From the NCBI GenBank assembly GCA_021731085.1, contig JAKFYB010000028.1, positions 1 to 56,272 on the forward strand: a stretch of 56,272 nt of DNA. Direction: 5' to 3'. The notes below the pieces were generated by a model. That model saw only the letters and a program-made list of their open reading frames with translations. It ran no database searches and had not been told where the DNA came from. Below, piece after piece: positions 34,807 through 42,730 of the stretch (positions within the stretch are counted from its first letter, which is position 1; the number at the start of each line of letters is the position of its first letter). This DNA comes from Dehalococcoidia bacterium. Lineage in GTDB: Bacteria > Chloroflexota > Dehalococcoidia > DSTF01 > JACRBR01. The position numbers and the translations under genes were made by a program.

Positions 34807-35541
34807 ATGCGCATCGTGCGGGCTGGCCCCGAGATCCTCATGTGGCTCCTGATTGTGGCCGCGGCGTTGTTGAATGTCGCCATCTACACGGGTGTCGTGC
34901 AGGGCGAGAATGCTATCGATGTGCGCGAGATAGGCTCGGACGGCGAGCCCTTCCTGAGCAGCACACCCGCGGCGGAAAGCCCGGCCGCACGCGCCACCGC
35001 CGCCGAGGAGGATGCCAGCGATGATCTGCCCGGCACGTGGGTGGCGACGCAGGGGCGACAGCACACCGAGGGCTACGGCGTCGGGCCGCGGATCGAGTTC
35101 TGCCCGGATGGCGATGTCGATGACGATTGCTATGCCTCCAACCCGCCTACATCCGGCCTGCACTATCCCGTCCAACGCGACATACGTCTCGCTGACGGGA
35201 ACATCGTGAACATTCCGCCGGACCCGGGCGTGTACGGGTTCGAGATCCCTCGCGAGGCGATTCCGCACCTTCAGGAACATGCCGGCGTGTACGTCGGCTA
35301 CAACTGCTCGTCGGACATCTGCCGGGACGCCGTCGAGAACCTGGAAGGCCTCGTGAACCAACTCCTTGAAGTCGACACCCGCGTGATCATGTCACCGGCA
35401 CCGGACCTCCCCTTGGATACGATTGGGCTGGCATCGTGGACGCGCGTAGATTCGATTCCGGCGGCCGAGTACACGGAGCAGCGCGCACGCGAGTTCATCG
35501 AAACACACAGCTGCCGCTTCGACCCCGAAGGCTTCTGCTGA
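34807..35541 (+). CDS. DUF3105 membrane-anchored protein
   Basis: 244 residues starting at MRIVRAGPEIL, with one N-terminal membrane helix (MWLLIVAAALLNVAIYTG) and a low-complexity Ala/Glu linker. The extracytoplasmic part carries the DUF3105 core NPPTSGLHYPVQ and following EHAGVYVGYNC, with a conserved cysteine set (CPDG, DDDCY, YNCSSDIC, HSCRF). The function of DUF3105 is unknown. A long open frame upstream of the ATG is antisense to the hydrolase and not real. Confidence 0.9.
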   Translation: MRIVRAGPEILMWLLIVAAALLNVAIYTGVVQGENAIDVREIGSDGEPFLSSTPAAESPAARATAAEEDASDDLPGTWVATQGRQHTEGYGVGPRIEFCPDGDVDDDCYASNPPTSGLHYPVQRDIRLADGNIVNIPPDPGVYGFEIPREAIPHLQEHAGVYVGYNCSSDICRDAVENLEGLVNQLLEVDTRVIMSPAPDLPLDTIGLASWTRVDSIPAAEYTEQRAREFIETHSCRFDPEGFC

Positions 35542-35882
35542 CCAAGCGAGCGACCGTAGCGCGGCCCATCAGCCCGCGCGGCGAGCAACGACTGTAGCGC
35601 GGGCCTTCAGCCGCGCGTTGGGGAACTGAGATCCGGAGCGTCGTGGAAGTCGAGATCCGGAGCGCGGGCTTTTCAGCCCGCGTGGTCGAAGCACCGCCGT
35701 CTCCGTTCGTAGTCACGGACCCCCGGCGGGCCGTTCGAACCTCCGACACGATGTCCGTCGTTGCCCATGGCGGCGCGAGCCATGCCGAAAACGAGTGGGT
35801 GTTGCGACGGGCGGGGGCGCCCGTCCTCAAGAGCGATTGTGAAATATTGCCCAATAGGGCAGCGATCACGGACAATGCACCG
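35542..35882. repeat. Intergenic region with REP-like palindromes
   Basis: 341 nt without a gene. It contains repeated GC-rich units of the form 'tagcgcggg..ttcag..cccgcg': about 35557-35582, 35595-35618 and 35657-35683 (the last: GAGCGCGGGCTTTTCAGCC then CGCG). Each can form a short hairpin around TTCAG or CATCAG. The related palindrome at 39666-39683 has GA in the middle of GCGGAGCT/AGCTCCGC. They look like a dispersed REP family; copy number cannot be judged here. Confidence 0.6.
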
Positions 35883-36527
35883 ATGGTCACCGAATCTATC
35901 CCCCTGATTGGCGCCGGCGCGATCGACGACGTGGATGCTGATGTCGAACAGAACATCCTGCTGACGGGCGTCGACACCGTGATGAACTGGGCGCGCTCGT
36001 CGTCGCTGTGGCCGACGATGTTTGGCCTGGCGTGCTGCGCGATGGAAATGATCGCGACGGCGACGCCGCGCTATGACATCGCACGCTTCGGGGCGGAGAT
36101 CTTCCGCGCCTCGCCGCGGCAGGCCGACCTGATGATCGTGTCGGGGACGTGCACGTGGAAGATGGCCCCCGCCATTCGCCGCATCTGGATGCAGATGCCG
36201 GAACCCAAGTGGGCGATCTCGATGGGTGGCTGCGCGATCATGGGCGGGCCGTTCGCGAACGCTTACAGCGTGCTTCCCGGCGTGAACCTCATCATCCCGG
36301 TCGACGTGTACGTGCCGGGCTGTCCGCCGCGTCCAGAGTCGCTGCTGACGGGCCTGATGATGCTGCAGAACAAGATCATGGACGTGAAGGTCACGGGCCA
36401 GCGTGAGCAGCCGCAGCCTGACGGCGATTTCAGCCGCTTCCTGCCCCCGGACGACCCGATTCGACTCGAGCTCGAGTCGTTGTTCCCGCCTTACCCGGCG
36501 TTCGACCCGGCGCTGTCCGAGGCGTAG
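35883..36527 (+). CDS. nuoB: NADH-quinone oxidoreductase subunit B (NuoB), solitary
   Basis: Start set at [14 protein letters not shown]; the frame extends 80 residues upstream but that part is REP-like. 214 residues. The [4Fe-4S] N2 cluster ligands are present: the adjacent cysteines in ACCAMEM, the Cys in GTCTWKM and the Cys in GCPPRPE. NuoB is the core Complex I subunit that passes electrons to quinone. No other nuo genes flank it: DUF3105 lies before and an L,D-transpeptidase after. The start has GACAAT 6 nt upstream and no Shine-Dalgarno. It may serve a Complex I encoded elsewhere. Confidence 0.92.
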   Translation: MVTESIPLIGAGAIDDVDADVEQNILLTGVDTVMNWARSSSLWPTMFGLACCAMEMIATATPRYDIARFGAEIFRASPRQADLMIVSGTCTWKMAPAIRRIWMQMPEPKWAISMGGCAIMGGPFANAYSVLPGVNLIIPVDVYVPGCPPRPESLLTGLMMLQNKIMDVKVTGQREQPQPDGDFSRFLPPDDPIRLELESLFPPYPAFDPALSEA

Positions 36528-36621
36528 GCAACGGGTTACAGGCGACTGGTTGCAGAGCACATGTAACCTGACTCACCGCGACTGAGCGGAGCTAGTGCTC
36601 CGCCGCTACACCGCCGCTCCA

Positions 36622-37365
36622 TCACCAGTGCACCCAGACGGGCATCCCAAGTTCTGCGTAGGCGTAGACGACTTCCGGCGAGCCGGTGCGGATGCATCCG
36701 TTGCTCACGCGGCCGGTGGAAGGATCGACGACGGTGCCGGCGGCATCCTTGAGGAACGAATGGAAGCCGTTCGCCCGATCGGCGTCGTAGCCGATCCAGT
36801 GGCTGATGTAGGTGTCGTACGGAGGGTCGTATGCAAGCTCTTCGATCTTGGTGTGGACGTAGAACAAGCCTGTCTGGCTTGATGCGTACTCGCCCGTGTC
36901 GACCTGCACGCCCACGCCGACGGGCGCGATCTCTTGTACTGCGATCGTGCCGTCCATCAGGCGCACGGCGTAGGTCGATACATTCACGTCGATCCAGCGC
37001 CCTTCGGTGGGTGCGGCGCTGCCATCAAGCGCGAGTGGTGTTTGCGTTGCGGTAGGTGGCGCTGCGGGTTCGGTCGTCGGGACTTCGGGCGGCGGCGTCG
37101 GCTCGGCCTCGATGACGGACTCGGGTGTGGCGCTTGCCTGCGGAAGCGGAGGTGTCGCGGGCTTGCCGCCGATCGGCGGGAGAAGGCGCGGCGTGCTGGT
37201 GAGAAGCGGCTCGATCGTGACACCGCCCTGCACGGAAGCGTCACCAGAACCGCATGCCGCGAGCAAAACGACATAACAAAGGGTGAGTGCAACTAGCGGG
37301 ACCGCGCGGATGTTTGAGGCCACCCATGCATGATGCCGGGAGACGGCGCGCTGGCCAAATCTCAC
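36622..37365 (-). CDS. L,D-transpeptidase (YkuD) lipoprotein
   Basis: Up to 247 residues (GTG start; a GTG 45 nt downstream is also possible). The N-terminus has a lipoprotein signal with lipobox LLAAC near residue 38. A Thr/Pro linker precedes a YkuD domain (about 125-247): GFHSFLKD provides the His and SNGCIRTG the catalytic Cys, in the H...S-x-G-C-x-R arrangement. It would crosslink peptidoglycan 3->3 or attach proteins to it. It begins 12 nt after the ABC permease stop and may be the last gene of that operon. Confidence 0.92.
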   Translation of the reverse strand: MRFGQRAVSRHHAWVASNIRAVPLVALTLCYVVLLAACGSGDASVQGGVTIEPLLTSTPRLLPPIGGKPATPPLPQASATPESVIEAEPTPPPEVPTTEPAAPPTATQTPLALDGSAAPTEGRWIDVNVSTYAVRLMDGTIAVQEIAPVGVGVQVDTGEYASSQTGLFYVHTKIEELAYDPPYDTYISHWIGYDADRANGFHSFLKDAAGTVVDPSTGRVSNGCIRTGSPEVVYAYAELGMPVWVHW

Positions 37366-37377
37366 TTGCGCGCCGGA

Positions 37378-38301
37378 TCAGGCGGGGTGTGGAGTCTGGA
37401 TTTCCGGCGAGGCGAGGATGAGTTCGGCTTCGGCTTCGGGTTCGCTGTTGAGGAGTGCGCCGCTGCGGCGTCCGAGCAGTTCGGGGACGATGCCGCGGCG
37501 CGGGGCGAACAGCCATGCGGCGAAGAACATCAGCGTCGAGACCAGGACGATCGCACCGCCGGCCGATGACTTCTGTTCGTAACCGACGTAGAGCCCGATC
37601 ACGGACGCGCTGATTCCCAGTCCGCTCGCGAGAATCATCATCATGTTCAGCCGATCCGTCAGAAGGCGGGCTGTTGCCGCGGGCGTGATGAGGAGCGCAA
37701 TCACGAGGATGTTGCCCACGGCCTTGAAAGAGACGACGACGGTCAGCGCCGTGATGACGAGGAGAGAAACGTCGAGCAGAACGACGCTGAGGCCCATCGC
37801 GCGCGCGCCCGCCGGATCGAACGACGCCATCACGAGGAGCCGCTTGAGAAGAAGCATCGACGCGAGCACGGCGGAGCCGATGGCGGCGGTGAGCGCGACG
37901 TCCGTCCAGCTTGCGCCGAGCGGATCGCCGAAGAGGATGTGCTCGAGTTCTTCGCCGTCGATCGCGCGTTCAGTGAGGATGACGACGCCGAGCGCGAACG
38001 CGGCAGTGAAGATGACGCCGATGGCGGTGTTGTCTCGCACGCGGTCGTTCGCCGTGAGAAGGGCGATGAGCGCCGCGGTCACGAGACCGGCGACGAGCGC
38101 GCCGACGAGCAGGTTGGCGTCGAGCAGGAACGCGATGACGATGCCGGGGAAGATGGAGTGAGCGAGCGCATCACCGAGGAAGCCGATGCCCCGCACAACG
38201 ATGAACGTCCCGACGACACCGGCGATCGTCGCGACGATGAGGACGTCGAATAAGGCGCGGATGAAGACGGCGTCTTGTAGCGGATCAATGACGATGTCCA
38301 T
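37378..38301 (-). CDS. Metal ABC transporter permease (ZnuB/MntB family)
   Basis: Start at MDIVIDPLQDAVF with GGGGAG upstream; the longer frame adds 25 residues. About 307 residues with eight to nine membrane segments of the ABC-3 family (GIGFLGDALAHSIFPGIVIAF is the typical early signature). It forms the membrane channel of a zinc or manganese importer with the overlapping ATPase gene. A basic-to-acidic C-terminal tail of about 30 residues after the last helix is longer than usual. Confidence 0.93.
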   Translation of the reverse strand: MDIVIDPLQDAVFIRALFDVLIVATIAGVVGTFIVVRGIGFLGDALAHSIFPGIVIAFLLDANLLVGALVAGLVTAALIALLTANDRVRDNTAIGVIFTAAFALGVVILTERAIDGEELEHILFGDPLGASWTDVALTAAIGSAVLASMLLLKRLLVMASFDPAGARAMGLSVVLLDVSLLVITALTVVVSFKAVGNILVIALLITPAATARLLTDRLNMMMILASGLGISASVIGLYVGYEQKSSAGGAIVLVSTLMFFAAWLFAPRRGIVPELLGRRSGALLNSEPEAEAELILASPEIQTPHPA

Positions 38302-39040
38302 GGTGCTCCCCTGCTTCGTGTACGTGGTGTTCGAGGTCTGCGGACGGGATGGGGTCGGCGTGGCGGCGGAGTGCAATCACGGAGCCGCTGTGCGCGTGAG
38401 CATGCGTCGCCTGTAACACGACTTTGCCTTCGGCCTGCCATTCGTCGAACAGTTCGAGGATGCGATCATGCGTCTCGGCGTCGATGCCCGCCATCGGCTC
38501 GTCGAGCAGGATGACTTGCGCCTCCTGCACGATGGCGCGGGCGATGAAGGCGCGCCGCTGCTGGCCGCCTGAGAGTTCGCTGATCTGGCGGTTGGCGATC
38601 GAAGCTATGCCCATCTGCTCGAGGGCGTGAACGACGGCATGGTCGTCGTCCTTGTTGGTCGGACGCAGCCAGCCGCGGCGTGGGTAGCGGCCCATGAGCA
38701 CGACATCGCGGACGGAGACAGGGAAGGACCAGTCGACGTCCTCCCGCTGGGGCACGTAGGCGACGTGCTGTCGCATCTTCGCGATGGGCTCATCGAAGAG
38801 GCGGATTTCGCCGGCGGCGAGCGGTAGCAGGCCCGCGATCGCCTTGAGCAGTGTGCTCTTGCCAGTGCCGTTCGAGCCGACGAGGCTGACGACCTGGCCC
38901 TGTGGGATGTCGGCGTTCACGTGCGCGAGGACGATGCGGCGTCCGTAGGCGATGGTGATGTCGTCGATGACTACGCAACGCGCGTGCATCGCGGCGCCCG
39001 CTGTGGGCAGGGCGCTAGTTGTTGCCACGGCGGCCTCCAC
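38285..39040 (-). CDS. Metal ABC transporter ATP-binding protein (ZnuC-like)
   Basis: 251 residues from GTG (an ATG 51 nt downstream is an alternative). Walker A GSNGTGKST, Q-loop VPQRED, signature LSGGQQRR, Walker B VILLDEP and H-loop ATHAHAH are intact. The C-terminal end is His-rich (HHVHEAGEHHGHRH), which may bind metal. The gene overlaps both the upstream regulator (26 nt) and the downstream permease (17 nt), so all three are one operon. Zinc is the most likely substrate given the regulator. Confidence 0.94.
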   Translation of the reverse strand: MEAAVATTSALPTAGAAMHARCVVIDDITIAYGRRIVLAHVNADIPQGQVVSLVGSNGTGKSTLLKAIAGLLPLAAGEIRLFDEPIAKMRQHVAYVPQREDVDWSFPVSVRDVVLMGRYPRRGWLRPTNKDDDHAVVHALEQMGIASIANRQISELSGGQQRRAFIARAIVQEAQVILLDEPMAGIDAETHDRILELFDEWQAEGKVVLQATHAHAHSGSVIALRRHADPIPSADLEHHVHEAGEHHGHRH

Positions 39041-39506
39041 GTGCGCTAGTCGCGCGCTTCGATGTTGCTGCGGATTTGGATTCAGGAACCGACGCCAGGA
39101 GCTGGCACGACTGGCAGCGTCCGTAGACCTCGAGCCAGTGTGCTTCGATCTCGTATTGCGTCGCCGACTGCAGATCGCGCACGAGCGAGTTCACGTCGCA
39201 GTTCGAGAAGTCCTCGACGCGGCCGCAGTTTGTGCAGACGAGGTGGTGGTGGTGACGGCCGGTGCTGAGCCGGTAGTGGAGGGCGCCGTCGTCCATCATT
39301 ACGCGGCAGACGATGTTGAGGTCGAGAAGGATCTTCATCGTGCGGAAGACGGTTGCGCGACCGACCTTGCGTGTCGTGTGGAGCAGATCGTCGACGGTGA
39401 AGTGCGCCTGTTGGGCGAGCACGGCGTCCAGGACGCGGCGGCGGCTGCTGGTGATCCGGTGGCCGCGCAGTTCGAGGCGTTCGATGATGAGGTCGATATC
39501 AGACAT
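39015..39506 (-). CDS. Fur-family metal regulator (Zur/Fur)
   Basis: Start at MSDIDLIIERLEL with AAGGAG upstream; the longer frame adds eight residues. 163 residues: winged helix (HRITSSRRRVLDAVLAQQAHFT) and dimerisation domain with the metal motif HHHHLVCTNCGRVEDF and a second pair CQSC, giving two C-x2-C structural zinc sites. Operon with a metal ABC transporter. The two operator-like palindromes 17 nt upstream imply autoregulation. Which metal it senses (zinc or iron/manganese) is not decided by sequence alone, but the genes point to zinc. Confidence 0.94.
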   Translation of the reverse strand: MSDIDLIIERLELRGHRITSSRRRVLDAVLAQQAHFTVDDLLHTTRKVGRATVFRTMKILLDLNIVCRVMMDDGALHYRLSTGRHHHHLVCTNCGRVEDFSNCDVNSLVRDLQSATQYEIEAHWLEVYGRCQSCQLLASVPESKSAATSKRATSARGGRRGNN

Positions 39507-39522
39507 GGCTTGCGCTCCTTGG

Positions 39523-39559
39523 TGAGACATCGTCTCACTCTAAATGAGACGTAGTCTCT
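39523..39559. promoter_or_regulatory. Two Fur-type operators upstream of the metal regulator
   Basis: TGAGAC-N3-GTCTCA (39523-39537) and TGAGAC-N3-GTCTCT (39545-39559), each a 6-3-6 inverted repeat, centres 22 bp apart, about two helical turns. They lie between the likely promoter and the ribosome site of the Fur-family gene. The TGAGA...TCTCA core fits Fur-family box form. Confidence 0.75.
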
Positions 39560-39645
39560 GGTCAAGGATGTTCCTGTTCTTGTGACAAATCGCGCCGCGA
39601 CAGGGCGATTCCCGGCCGGCGACTTCATGGATGAACGAGAGTCCG

Positions 39646-39697
39646 GCTTGCATGCGGCGACTGCGGCGGAGCTGAAGCTCCGCGGGTACATGCAAGC
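39646..39697. terminator. Nested 52-nt palindrome after the anti-sigma gene
   Basis: An outer stem GCTTGCATG/CATGCAAGC encloses an inner stem GCGGAGCT/AGCTCCGC. It lies just past the stop of the minus-strand anti-sigma gene, where it could end or stabilise the transcript. It also resembles the REP-like units at 35.6 kb. There is no T-run. Confidence 0.5.
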
Positions 39698-39709
39698 TTC
39701 TCGGCCGCG

Positions 39710-40555
39710 CTAGGGGATGTCAGCCCGGAGGACGACTTCGCCGCTGTGTTCGTCGAGGTCGCCCGAGGGTTCGATCGAGACCGCGTAGGCGGTGAGTGCG
39801 CCGACGGTGGCGGATGTGGTGTCGAGATCTTTCACGATGAGTCTGCCAGTGCCCTCTTCGTCGACGTCGAAGGTTCCGGCGAGCACCCAGTCGGTCTCGT
39901 ACACGAGCCAGAGGCAGTATGTTTCGTCTTCGGCGAGCGGCGGCAGACTGAGGGCGACGAGCGACCCCATGCCAGCGGCGCTGCTCCAGACGTAGCGACC
40001 GGAGGACTCTTCAGAACGCTCGGTGCCCTCCATGGCCACGCGCGCAGCGTCGGGCTGCGTGACGATCTCGGTTACCGCGTCCTGCGTGTCGGCCAGTTCC
40101 TCGTTTGCGTCGGACGCCATGACGAGTTGTGTGCTGACGGTTGCGTACTGGCTTTCCGCAGTGCTCGCGCTTGAGAGCGCCACGGCCCGGCTGTCCTCGA
40201 GATTGTTGAGGTCGTTCTGAGCGTTCACGCCCCACGCCCCGATTCCGACGCCAATGACGGCGACTGCAGCCGCTGCGGAGGGCCAGTATCGCCAGGCAGC
40301 CGGTCGCTTGCTGACGGGACGCTGCTGAGGCGCCGTCGCGCTCGACAGCACGCGCGTCTTGAGGGATGAAGGGGCGGCGTGAAGCGGAACGGCCAGAGCG
40401 AGCGCGCTTGCTGTCGAGCGTGCGGCGTCTGCGGCGAGCGTACAATCCGCGCATCCAGGCAGGTGGCCCTCGAGTGCGGCCGTGTCATCGGCGTCGAGAG
40501 CGCCTATGGCCCATGCATCGAGGTTGTCGCGCACTTCTTCGCAAGTAATTGGCAT
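39710..40555 (-). CDS. Anti-sigma factor (zinc-finger, RskA-like)
   Basis: 281 residues. The N-terminal domain has the anti-sigma zinc motif H-x3-C-x2-C in EGHLPGCADCT (about residues 29-38). A single membrane helix (YWPSAAAAVAVIGVGIGAWGV, about 90-110) follows, then a RskA-type extracytoplasmic domain with MGSLVALSLPPLAEDETYCL. It overlaps the upstream ECF sigma gene, its likely partner, which it would sequester at the membrane. Release may involve regulated proteolysis. Confidence 0.92.
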   Translation of the reverse strand: MPITCEEVRDNLDAWAIGALDADDTAALEGHLPGCADCTLAADAARSTASALALAVPLHAAPSSLKTRVLSSATAPQQRPVSKRPAAWRYWPSAAAAVAVIGVGIGAWGVNAQNDLNNLEDSRAVALSSASTAESQYATVSTQLVMASDANEELADTQDAVTEIVTQPDAARVAMEGTERSEESSGRYVWSSAAGMGSLVALSLPPLAEDETYCLWLVYETDWVLAGTFDVDEEGTGRLIVKDLDTTSATVGALTAYAVSIEPSGDLDEHSGEVVLRADIP

Positions 40556-41196
40556 CAGTTTCCCCGGTAGCTCCCCTCGCGCGCTTCGAGCGCGCCCCGC
40601 ATCTTCTGCATGCCCAGGCGAATCCTGGTCTTGACGGTTCCCAGCGGCTGGCCGAGCCTCTCGGCGACCTCCTGTTGCGTGAGCCCGCCGAAATAGGCGA
40701 GATGTATCGCGAGCTTCTGTTCGGGCGGCAATATTTCCATCGCTGCGCGGACGGCCGCGCGATCGTCGGCGATGACGGTGGCGACGGCCGGGTCGTCGCG
40801 CTCGTTGCCGCTGGGTATCACTTCCTCCTCATCGTCGATCGACGGCAGCGACTCGTGCCGCAGCCTTCTGCCCCTACTGCGCCGCTCGTCGATAGAGCGG
40901 TTGCGCGTGACGCTCATCAGCCAGGTGACGAACTTTCCGCGCTTCACGTCGAACAGCTCCGGCCTGCGCCAAACGCGCACGAACACATCCTGCGCGATGT
41001 CCTCCGCAATCGAAGGGTCGCCGACGACACGCATGGCGACCGAGAAGACGAGGTCGCCGAAGCGGTCGTAGATGGCCTCGAATGCAGCCAGATCCTGGAG
41101 GGCCACGCGGTCCATCAACTCGTCGTCACGGAGGTCCGCGTAGTTCACGGCTCCATCTCCAATACGCTCCCCGACGGCGCCGGGATTCGAAATCAT
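40555..41196 (-). CDS. ECF sigma factor (SigK-like)
   Basis: 213 residues. Region 2 (FEAIYDRFGDLVFSVAMRVV, GKFVTWLMSVTRNRSID) and region 4 (LPPEQKLAIHLAYFGGLTQQEVAERLG, GTVKTRIRLGMQKMR) are intact; region 3 is absent, as in the extracytoplasmic-function class. The stop overlaps the start of the membrane anti-sigma factor. TAAGAT lies 6 nt upstream of the ATG without a ribosome site, so the mRNA may be leaderless. Target genes unknown. Confidence 0.95.
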   Translation of the reverse strand: MISNPGAVGERIGDGAVNYADLRDDELMDRVALQDLAAFEAIYDRFGDLVFSVAMRVVGDPSIAEDIAQDVFVRVWRRPELFDVKRGKFVTWLMSVTRNRSIDERRSRGRRLRHESLPSIDDEEEVIPSGNERDDPAVATVIADDRAAVRAAMEILPPEQKLAIHLAYFGGLTQQEVAERLGQPLGTVKTRIRLGMQKMRGALEAREGSYRGN

Positions 41197-41202
41197 GCCG
41201 GG

Positions 41203-41208
41203 ATCTTA
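41203..41208 (-). promoter_or_regulatory. -10-like hexamer (TAAGAT) of the ECF sigma gene
   Basis: On the minus strand TAAGAT ends 6 nt before the ATG, and no Shine-Dalgarno is present: leaderless arrangement. Confidence 0.45.
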
Positions 41209-41304
41209 TCAGCAGATGTGCGCTGAGGTTCGTGCGCTGCGGGGATTCTGGGCCTGGGATCGAGGGAGTGTGCTGCAGTTCGTGCGTTATGGGGTGTTCA
41301 GGAC

Positions 41305-41742
41305 TTAGCCTCCGCCCGGTGCGCCGCCCTGGATGACTTGCTGGATCGTGACATCGTCCGAGATGAGGCTGCCCGGACTATCACCGGGCCGGCCGAATGC
41401 GACGATACGGTCAGAAGGGCGCACGTCGTCGAGCGACAGCGGCCCGCCGCCAGCGCGCATGATGCGGGCATTCGGTGTGAGCGCGATCTTGTCGTACTGC
41501 TGCTGTTCGCCGGTTGGGCGGATCTCGATGATGCGTGTCGTCTTGATGACAACGCCCACCACGCCCTGAACTTCGATCGTTGTCGCCGGTGTGGGCTCAC
41601 CGGGGTCGGGCGAGGGTGGCTCCGCAACTTGCGTAGGAGCGACGGTGGATGCTGTGGTGGGCTCCCCGCCGCTGTCCGCGTCGTCGCCGTCACCGTCTGA
41701 GCAGGCGACGGCCGCGAGCATGAGCGTTGGAACAACGAGCAC
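41305..41742 (-). CDS. Putative lipoprotein of unknown function
   Basis: At least 145 residues from a GTG. The lipobox LAAVAC is followed by an acidic, Thr/Pro-rich linker (about 15-55) and a small beta-rich domain (about 55-140: TIEVQGVVGVVIKTTRIIEI, SDRIVAFGRP), likely an OB-like fold. The GTG start leaves a signal peptide without any positive charge. A start at ATT 41763, 8 nt after GAGGGAG, would add ISRLLLT and complete a normal lipoprotein signal, and would overlap the upstream Usp stop by a base. Function unknown. Confidence 0.7.
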   Translation of the reverse strand: MLVVPTLMLAAVACSDGDGDDADSGGEPTTASTVAPTQVAEPPSPDPGEPTPATTIEVQGVVGVVIKTTRIIEIRPTGEQQQYDKIALTPNARIMRAGGGPLSLDDVRPSDRIVAFGRPGDSPGSLISDDVTIQQVIQGGAPGGG

Positions 41743-41758
41743 GGTGAGGAGTAGGCGG

Positions 41759-42655
41759 CTAATCGTCGTACTCCCTCAGTAACAGCACGGGCGCGGGTCC
41801 CTGCAGGACACGATCGGCGACGCTGCCGAGCGCGGCACGGGCGAGTCCCTTGCGCGCGTGTGTCGTCATGACGATGAGGTCGACGTGCTGTTGTTCGGCG
41901 AAATCGATGAGGCCATCGGCGATGGCGCCGCGCACGACGAAGGCGTCGGCTTGCACGCCGTCGGGGAGCGCAGCCTTGCGCTGTTGGAGGTACTCCTTCG
42001 CGCCCTTCTCGAGCTCGTCATCGATTTGCGGCACGTATGCGTCGGGGAGGGTGTATGGATACGCCTGCACGGCCCAGCGCAACGCACGCACGAGGGATAG
42101 CTTCGCGCCGACCTTGGTCGCGAGCTCCGTGCTGACGGGCAGTGCGCGTTCCGACAGCGGCGAGCCGTCGATGGGGGCCATGATGTGGGCGATGTTGACC
42201 GTGGTTGCCTTCTTGGCGAGGACGTTGGGTCCGACGGCGAGCACAGGCACTTCGGAGGATCGCAGCAACTGGCCGGCGGTGCTGCCGTACACCCAACGTC
42301 CGATTCCGGAGCGACCGTGCGTAGCGATGACGATCGCTCGCGCCCCTGTGTCCTTCGCCGCCTTCTGGATCTCGTCTGCGGCGTCGCCGGAACGTACGCT
42401 GGTCGCGGCGACGTTCACCTTCAAGCCGTCCTTGATCAACGTGAGGTATTTCTCGAAGTGCGTCGTAGCGGCCACGGAAACGTCGCGCGCCACCTCGGGG
42501 AACGTCGCGATGAGCTCCGGATCAGCGCCGTCCGAGACGGTGAGCAGCACGACGTCTGTTCCCAGCGCAGTCGCAAGCGCCGCCGCGAAGGGTAGGGCGC
42601 CTTCGGCTGTTTCAGAACCGTCGAGCGGAACGAGGATCGGACCTGACGAGAGCAT
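41759..42655 (-). CDS. Tandem universal stress protein
   Basis: Start at MLSSGPILVPLDG with CAGGAGG 5 nt upstream; the longer frame adds 11 residues. About 298 residues in two Usp domains: first with ILVPLDGSE and the ATP motif THGRSGIGRWVYGSTA; second with IMAPIDGS and THARKGLARAALGSVA. The two-domain type typically binds ATP and acts in stress survival. The putative lipoprotein gene overlaps or directly follows the stop. Specific role not predictable. Confidence 0.93.
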   Translation of the reverse strand: MLSSGPILVPLDGSETAEGALPFAAALATALGTDVVLLTVSDGADPELIATFPEVARDVSVAATTHFEKYLTLIKDGLKVNVAATSVRSGDAADEIQKAAKDTGARAIVIATHGRSGIGRWVYGSTAGQLLRSSEVPVLAVGPNVLAKKATTVNIAHIMAPIDGSPLSERALPVSTELATKVGAKLSLVRALRWAVQAYPYTLPDAYVPQIDDELEKGAKEYLQQRKAALPDGVQADAFVVRGAIADGLIDFAEQQHVDLIVMTTHARKGLARAALGSVADRVLQGPAPVLLLREYDD

Positions 42656-42730
42656 CGTTGCCTCCTGAGTGCGGCGCGTTGCACTCATTCTAACCCGGCT
42701 GCATGTGGCGGAGGCATGGCCGAATGGCCC

